Shown: piece by piece, positions 4,869-7,930 of the stretch | How the letters are laid out: every line of letters starts with the position of its first letter | Numbering within the stretch: the first letter of the stretch is position 1 | Assembly: GCA_003235605.1 (NCBI GenBank) | Contig: QJVU01000666.1 | Coordinates: 1-7,930 of the forward strand | DNA: 7,930 nucleotides | Source of the DNA: Planctomycetota bacterium | GTDB lineage: Bacteria; Planctomycetota; UBA1135; UBA2386 | Reading direction: 5' to 3' | Program-made: the position numbers and the translations under genes | Notes under the pieces: model-generated | What the model was told of the DNA's origin: nothing | The model's input: only the letters and a program-made list of their open reading frames with translations | The model's database searches: none

Positions 4869-6101
4869 TCACATCCCTGCGTACTCGGGCCCGACGATCT
4901 CGTAGTTCGGCGGCGTGGCATGGCGCTTCAGCGCCGGCACGAACGGTTCGAGGAAGATCTGGTTGTCCGAGATGAGTCCGTGCTCGTCGTCGAAGAACGC
5001 GAGCCGCTGACAGGCAGCGCCTGCGGAAGCCAGCTCCTGGGCAGCGAAGGAGTTGTGGGACTCCACCGTGCCGTTGGCCAGGAACGTCTTGAAGTTCAGG
5101 TTCCCGGACGTGTAGGTGTGGAAGTGGCCGAACCACAGGTAGTCCCAGTGGCCGTACCGACCATGGATGCGCTCGAGCTCGGGAACGACGTCGCCCCAGC
5201 CCCAGGCCTTCTTCGCCACCCCGTAGAACGGGAAGCCGGCGAAGCCACCGCGGATCTGGTCGCCGTGCACGACCAGGTTGCCCCAGTCGAAGACGCGATC
5301 GACGTAGTACCAGGTCTCCACGACGTCGAATGCCAGACGGCCGTCCTTCTCGAGGCCGTAGGGGTCGTGGTAGTTCGGGCCCATCTCCTCGCGGTTGACC
5401 AGGAGCGCCTTGGTGTACTCGTACATCACCCGGTCCCAGTCCGTCAGCGGGTGGCGCAGGTCGCGGAAGCGACCGGGCCGGCCGTGATTGCCAGGGACCG
5501 CCTTGACCGTGACCTTCTCGAAGTTCCCGAGGAAGGAGAGGAGCATCCGGGCCAGGTAGATCGGCGGCTGGTAGATCGCCTGCTGCAGCACGCCGCTGTC
5601 GACGTGCAGGATCTGCTTGGAGAAGATGTTCTCGCCCTCGACGAAGTCTCCGCCGAAGTAGACGCGAAGTTCCTTGATCTTCGCCCCGTTCCTCCGGATG
5701 TTCGTGATGTGGTTCACCTTGTCGGCGAGCAACTTGATGCGCTCCCCGGCGATCTCGGTGTTGTAGGTCTGGGTGTGCTTCCCGAAGTGGATGTCGGAGA
5801 GGTGGAGGACCGCGATCTCCTCGTTCGGTCCGTCTCCGAAGTCGTGCGGTGCCGCCGGCACCTCGACGACAGGGGGCGCCTCCAGCCAGATGTGCTCGAT
5901 CGCCTCGATGAAGGCGTTGGTCACCATGGCCCGCTTGTCCAGCTTGGCGCGCAGCTGGCCGATGGTGCGTACTGCCTCGCGCATGTCGGCGGGCAGCTCG
6001 GCGCGGCGGATGGCATCCGTGTCCTTCTTCAGGAAGGAGTGAGCCCATCCTCGCGCTGCGGTGGGCGTCAGCCCACACTCACGCTCGGGCGGGGTGTTCA
6101 T
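4869..6101 (-). CDS. Calcineurin-like metallophosphoesterase
   Basis: The 410-residue protein carries all five metal-site motifs of the family in order: DIH (103-105), GGD followed by FVEGE (150-156), GNHG (204-207), HGD (279-281) and GHFH (325-328). Two metal ions held by these residues cleave phosphoesters; relatives include Mre11/SbcD nucleases and phage phosphoesterases. Residues 1-95 are a helical, charged N-terminal region outside the catalytic domain and may bind DNA or a partner. No SbcC-like ATPase follows, so it probably acts alone or with phage proteins. The start at 6101 forms ATGA with the upstream stop, with GAGG at 6110-6107, 5 bases before it; the frame runs open to 6152 but lacks that support. 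The last codons, ATG-TGA-T-GTG, place the protease start just after it, so the two are probably made together. Confidence 0.9.
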   Translation of the reverse strand: MNTPPERECGLTPTAARGWAHSFLKKDTDAIRRAELPADMREAVRTIGQLRAKLDKRAMVTNAFIEAIEHIWLEAPPVVEVPAAPHDFGDGPNEEIAVLHLSDIHFGKHTQTYNTEIAGERIKLLADKVNHITNIRRNGAKIKELRVYFGGDFVEGENIFSKQILHVDSGVLQQAIYQPPIYLARMLLSFLGNFEKVTVKAVPGNHGRPGRFRDLRHPLTDWDRVMYEYTKALLVNREEMGPNYHDPYGLEKDGRLAFDVVETWYYVDRVFDWGNLVVHGDQIRGGFAGFPFYGVAKKAWGWGDVVPELERIHGRYGHWDYLWFGHFHTYTSGNLNFKTFLANGTVESHNSFAAQELASAGAACQRLAFFDDEHGLISDNQIFLEPFVPALKRHATPPNYEIVGPEYAGM

Positions 6102-6433
6102 CGCGTCCTCGCCCAGTACTTCTTGTACAGCTCCGGGCAGAGTTGCTCGCACTCGGTGCGGAACTTCGTGAGCCCGAAGGGGTAGTGGAACTCGCCGTCG
6201 CTCTTCAGCTCGTTGAACAGCGCCCGGGGAGACGAGTCAGCGTAGCGCCGCGGCTTGCGCGTGCGCGATGCCTTGATCGCGTCCTCGTGCACGAGTTCGA
6301 GCGTCGCCTGGACGATCGCTGCGACCTCGGGGTGTTCCTCGAAGGGCTTGGGAGCGAGCTTCTCGAGCAGCTCGGCGGCGTGCGTGTTGGCGTCAGGCTT
6401 GCGCCTGCGCGTCTTCTTCTTGCGTGCGGCCAT
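6098..6433 (-). CDS. Basic small protein, possible nucleic-acid binder
   Basis: The 111-residue product starts with a strongly basic tail (nine Lys/Arg in residues 4-12), then a helix around AAELLEKLAPKPFEEHPEVA (19-38). The C-terminal part (ALFNELKSDGEFHYPFG to LYKKYW, 71-107) has conserved-looking aromatics and two Cys. I do not recognise the family. The basic tail suggests nucleic-acid contact, and the ATGA overlap with the phosphoesterase suggests a partner or loading factor; both are inference. It is the first gene of its block. Its best ribosome site lies unusually far from the ATG. Confidence 0.75.
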   Translation of the reverse strand: MAARKKKTRRRKPDANTHAAELLEKLAPKPFEEHPEVAAIVQATLELVHEDAIKASRTRKPRRYADSSPRALFNELKSDGEFHYPFGLTKFRTECEQLCPELYKKYWARTR

Positions 6434-6446
6434 TGCGTCTGGTGAA

Positions 6447-6452
6447 CCTCCT
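6447..6452 (-). promoter_or_regulatory. Ribosome binding site with long spacing
   Basis: A perfect AGGAGG on the minus strand lies 13 bases upstream of the ATG at 6433. No alternative ATG, GTG or TTG lies at the usual 5-9 base distance. The site is partly inside one arm of the 10-bp inverted repeat (6450-6459), so a folded leader could hide it. Confidence 0.5.
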
Positions 6453-6560
6453 AGAGACCGCCTGCAGTATGCCTCAAAACGCGCCTTCGATCACGTTCTG
6501 AGCTGAAACGGTTAGCCCCCTGGTCGCATGAGCAACCAGGGGGCCTTCCGGGTCTCTAGG
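6450..6560. repeat. 10-bp perfect inverted repeat flanking the terminator hairpin
   Basis: CCTAGAGACC at 6450-6459 is the exact reverse complement of GGTCTCTAGG at 6551-6560, with 91 bases between the arms that contain the strong hairpin at 6515-6544. The arms could pair in a minus-strand leader RNA and enclose the hairpin, or be two binding sites for one protein. One such match in a window this long can arise by chance. Confidence 0.4.
6515..6544 (-). terminator. Strong hairpin, likely terminator of the upstream small-gene block
   Basis: GCCCCCTGGT (6515-6524) and ACCAGGGGGC (6535-6544) form a perfect 10-bp GC-rich stem with a 10-base loop. No long T run follows on either strand (minus: TAACCGTTTC). 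It lies 99 bases past the stop of the zinc-type protein gene (6643) and 82 bases ahead of the next ATG (6433). It should therefore end the block from 7907 or act as an attenuator for the next one. Confidence 0.6.
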
Positions 6561-6593
6561 GTCACCGTCTGGAACGCCCAGCCGGCCACTCTA

Positions 6594-6621
6594 AGCGTAC
6601 GCCTTTGTCAGCATACGTCAA
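6594..6621 (-). promoter_or_regulatory. Candidate promoter with overlapping palindromes
   Basis: On the minus strand TTGACG (6621-6616) resembles a -35 box, and TACGCT (6599-6594), 16 bases on, is a poor -10. The palindrome ACACCTGGTGT (6621-6631) abuts the -35 and GCGTACGC (6595-6602) covers the -10, as operator sites might. If real, transcription would enter the hairpin at 6515-6544 before the gene at 6433. The weak -10 keeps this tentative. Confidence 0.28.
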
Positions 6622-6642
6622 CACCTGGTGTAGAAGCTCCTG

Positions 6643-6954
6643 CTAAGCCCCATCTTCAGCGGGTTCGCCGTACTCCTTGCTGAAGATCTTGGCGTTGTTC
6701 TCGAGGGCCTCGTTGAGCTTCTTGCGGTCGAAGACGAGGAAGATCATGCTCCCGGCGATCCCTCGCCGGGGCCGCGGAAAGGGTGCCGGGGTGCAAGGCG
6801 TGACTGCTGCGAGCAAGTTGCTGACGCACTTCGCACACCGCTGGTCGAGGCCGTGTCGCATGGCGCAGTTCGTGACGCCATGCTTCGGGCAGTTCACCCA
6901 GCTACGGCCGACCTCGTCGTCCGGTAGCTTCCCTCGTGCGTCGAACTCGATCAT
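6643..6954 (-). CDS. Small protein with Cys/His zinc-type cluster
   Basis: The 103-residue protein holds a cluster between residues 22 and 43: CPKH (22-25), Cys30, His34, then CAKC (40-43). This is enough to bind one zinc as a ribbon or finger. A Pro/Arg-rich linker follows (55-64), then a hydrophobic strand IFLVF (71-75) and a charged helix (RKKLNEALENNAKIFSKEYG, 77-96). No family is recognised. The start at 6954 overlaps the previous stop as ATGA, with GAGGAG 9 bases before it; a longer open frame to 7026 lies over the preceding gene and is rejected. It is the last gene before the 6515-6544 hairpin. Confidence 0.75.
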   Translation of the reverse strand: MIEFDARGKLPDDEVGRSWVNCPKHGVTNCAMRHGLDQRCAKCVSNLLAAVTPCTPAPFPRPRRGIAGSMIFLVFDRKKLNEALENNAKIFSKEYGEPAEDGA

Positions 6955-7415
6955 TGCTGGGTGCTCCTCTTCTGGAGTTCGTGTTCCACACCGCGGATCC
7001 AGTCGTTGCACATGCAGATCCCGCAAGGCCCAGGCTTGTGCTCACCCATGTCCATGTAGTGCCCAGAGAAGGTCGCCCTCCACTTACGGACGTGCTCGAT
7101 GTAGGCCAGGAGATCTTCGGTGGGTGCATCGAAGCCAGGATGCTTAGGCCTTGCTACCTCGGGCTTCTCTACCGGCTTCTCTGCGAAGTCTTCCGGCCTC
7201 TGGAGCGCCACGAAAGTCGTGACTTCCGTCAGTTCGACTCCGTGAAGGACCTTTACGTCGATGTGGAGGGCACAGTTGGGGCCCTCCTCGTCAACGCCGT
7301 CTGGTTCAACACGGCCAGTTGCCTCGAGGATCTCGATCTTGCTGTCGCCCAGGTACCTGCTGCAGCGGTCCTTGATGAGCGGGATCAGCTTCCTCACGAA
7401 CTCGTCGATAGTCAT
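6951..7415 (-). CDS. Hypothetical protein with C-terminal CxxCxC
   Basis: The 154-residue product has an N-terminal helix (TIDEFVRKLIPLIKDRCSRYL, residues 2-22) and strands around KIEILEATG and ALHIDVKVLHGVELTEVTTFVAL (26-71). A Lys/Pro/Glu linker (79-94) leads to a helix (TEDLLAYIEHVRKWRATFSG, 99-118) and CGICMC (131-136). The linker suggests two domains. The three close cysteines may bind metal but are too few for a typical zinc ribbon. No family is recognised. Both ends are ATGA overlaps (7415-7412 and 6954-6951), so it is firmly within the block. Confidence 0.75.
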   Translation of the reverse strand: MTIDEFVRKLIPLIKDRCSRYLGDSKIEILEATGRVEPDGVDEEGPNCALHIDVKVLHGVELTEVTTFVALQRPEDFAEKPVEKPEVARPKHPGFDAPTEDLLAYIEHVRKWRATFSGHYMDMGEHKPGPCGICMCNDWIRGVEHELQKRSTQQ

Positions 7416-7705
7416 GACCTGGCCGCCATGGCTCCGCGCATTTCCATGCGCTCGAACATGCGCTTCTCGATGCGATAGGCGTCCCAGCGCTGCTCCATCC
7501 GGCGGTCGAACTCGGCACCGCCAGGGGCGTTCTTGTACCAGTACCGGACGCCTGTTCCACTCATGGTGGCAAAGAGCAGGTCCAGCTTCATGGCGCCGGA
7601 GTCGGGCAGGTCACCCCAGGGCTCGATCTTCCACTTGCCGGCGCGGTTGTAGCGCACGACTTCGGTGCCGTCACAGAGGACGGCGTGTACAGTGCGATCA
7701 TTCAT
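7412..7705 (-). CDS. Hypothetical protein, 97 residues
   Basis: The first half is strand-like (VHAVLCDGTEVVRYNRAGKWKIEPW, residues 6-30), and the end is a long charged Met/Arg/Glu helix (EFDRRMEQRWDAYRIEKRMFERMEMRGAMA, 65-94) that could form a coiled coil. No family is recognised. I chose the ATG at 7705, overlapping the preceding stop by 8 bases in ATGAATGA, because the longer open frame to 7777 is antisense-like sequence over the preceding gene. A purine-rich AGAAGAAGAAG run within that gene serves as ribosome site. Confidence 0.7.
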   Translation of the reverse strand: MNDRTVHAVLCDGTEVVRYNRAGKWKIEPWGDLPDSGAMKLDLLFATMSGTGVRYWYKNAPGGAEFDRRMEQRWDAYRIEKRMFERMEMRGAMAARS

Positions 7706-7907
7706 CGGACTTCTTCTTCTGCTTTCGCTGTTCGCGCTTCCAGTCAAGGTAGGCTTCCATGTGGGCCTGACGGGCACAGAAGTTCATCGACCGGCGGTCG
7801 GTCCAGGAGAACCACCCAGGACTCTGGCAGGGCTTGCCAGCGCGCGTGAGTGCCCAGCAGTCCCCAGGCCTTCCGGGCACTACTTTGTAGGGCTTCTTCG
7901 CTTCCAT
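7698..7907 (-). CDS. Small treble-clef-like Cys/His protein
   Basis: The 69-residue product follows the pattern C-x3-TRxGxPC-xxP...C-x4-H seen in small phage proteins with C...TR.G.PC....C..H clusters: Cys17, TRAGKPC (21-27), Cys44 and His49, one likely zinc site. The C-terminal third is a basic helix (DWKREQRKQKKKSDE, 55-69), which suggests contact with nucleic acid. The exact family and role are not known to me. The ATG at 7907 is the only good start in the window; GAGG stands about 13 bases upstream, which is weak. The gene may be coupled to one beyond the right edge. Confidence 0.68.
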   Translation of the reverse strand: MEAKKPYKVVPGRPGDCWALTRAGKPCQSPGWFSWTDRRSMNFCARQAHMEAYLDWKREQRKQKKKSDE

Positions 7908-7930
7908 TACTTGATTGCTGCCTCACATAG

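Noticed and set aside
4868..4921. Upstream start for the ClpP-like protease at 4921
   Set aside because: It would add 18 Arg/Ser/Thr-rich residues read from inside the phosphoesterase end. GTG at 4867 has CAGGGA at 7 bases.
4840..6078. Second long minus-strand frame (412 codons) over the phosphoesterase
   Set aside because: It is a shifted frame of the same gene, with low-complexity Arg/Ala/Gly/Pro composition.
4851..6185. Long open frame on the plus strand (444 codons)
   Set aside because: It lies opposite the metallophosphoesterase, whose five motifs are intact. GC-rich DNA leaves antisense frames open, and the product has no recognisable motif.
1..7930. CRISPR array, insertion sequence or rRNA
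   Set aside because: No regularly spaced direct repeats, transposase motifs, terminal inverted repeats with target duplication, or rRNA-like conserved stretches were seen.

Overview
The window looks like part of the genome of a tailed double-stranded DNA phage (Caudoviricetes), or a prophage, with a GC-rich host. The evidence is a long fibre protein with collar-type HTH repeats, three tRNA genes that encode their own CCA ends, and many short genes joined by 4-base ATGA overlaps. Codons end mostly in G or C. No integrase, capsid, terminase or polymerase gene is present, so host and lifestyle cannot be fixed.

Layout. The plus strand at the left carries the last 784 codons of a tail fibre or receptor-binding protein (to 2357). 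It meets a minus-strand tRNA cluster head-on: tRNA-Tyr(GUA) at 2359-2449, an odd class I tRNA with anticodon CAG at 2669-2745, and a probable tRNA-Ala(UGC) at 2753-2827. A 74-residue two-helix membrane protein fills the plus strand exactly between the first two tRNAs. From 2828 to 3005 no gene is visible, but there is a cluster of inverted repeats that may fold as RNA.

The rest is almost all minus strand, in three translationally coupled blocks. Read in the direction of transcription they are: (1) 7907 to 6643, four small proteins, three with Cys/His clusters, followed by a strong 10-bp hairpin at 6515-6544; (2) 6433 to 4289, a basic small protein, a calcineurin-like metallophosphoesterase and a ClpP-like serine protease with an intact Ser-His-Asp triad; (3) 4073 to 3006, a small unknown, a P-loop kinase resembling phage deoxynucleoside monophosphate kinases, and a single-domain DUF1508/YegP-like protein. 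Between blocks 2 and 3, on the plus strand, lies a 48-residue acidic protein with a CxxC-x6-CxC cluster. Its TAG stop is interlocked with the TAG of the protease gene.

How the parts may work together (inference): the plus strand holds late structural functions. The minus strand holds early or middle functions: nucleotide supply (kinase), nucleic acid processing (phosphoesterase), protein turnover or take-over (ClpP-like), translation support (tRNAs) and small zinc-type effectors. The most unusual items are the acidic microprotein, the CAG tRNA with a short variable loop, and the structured gap at 2846-2957.
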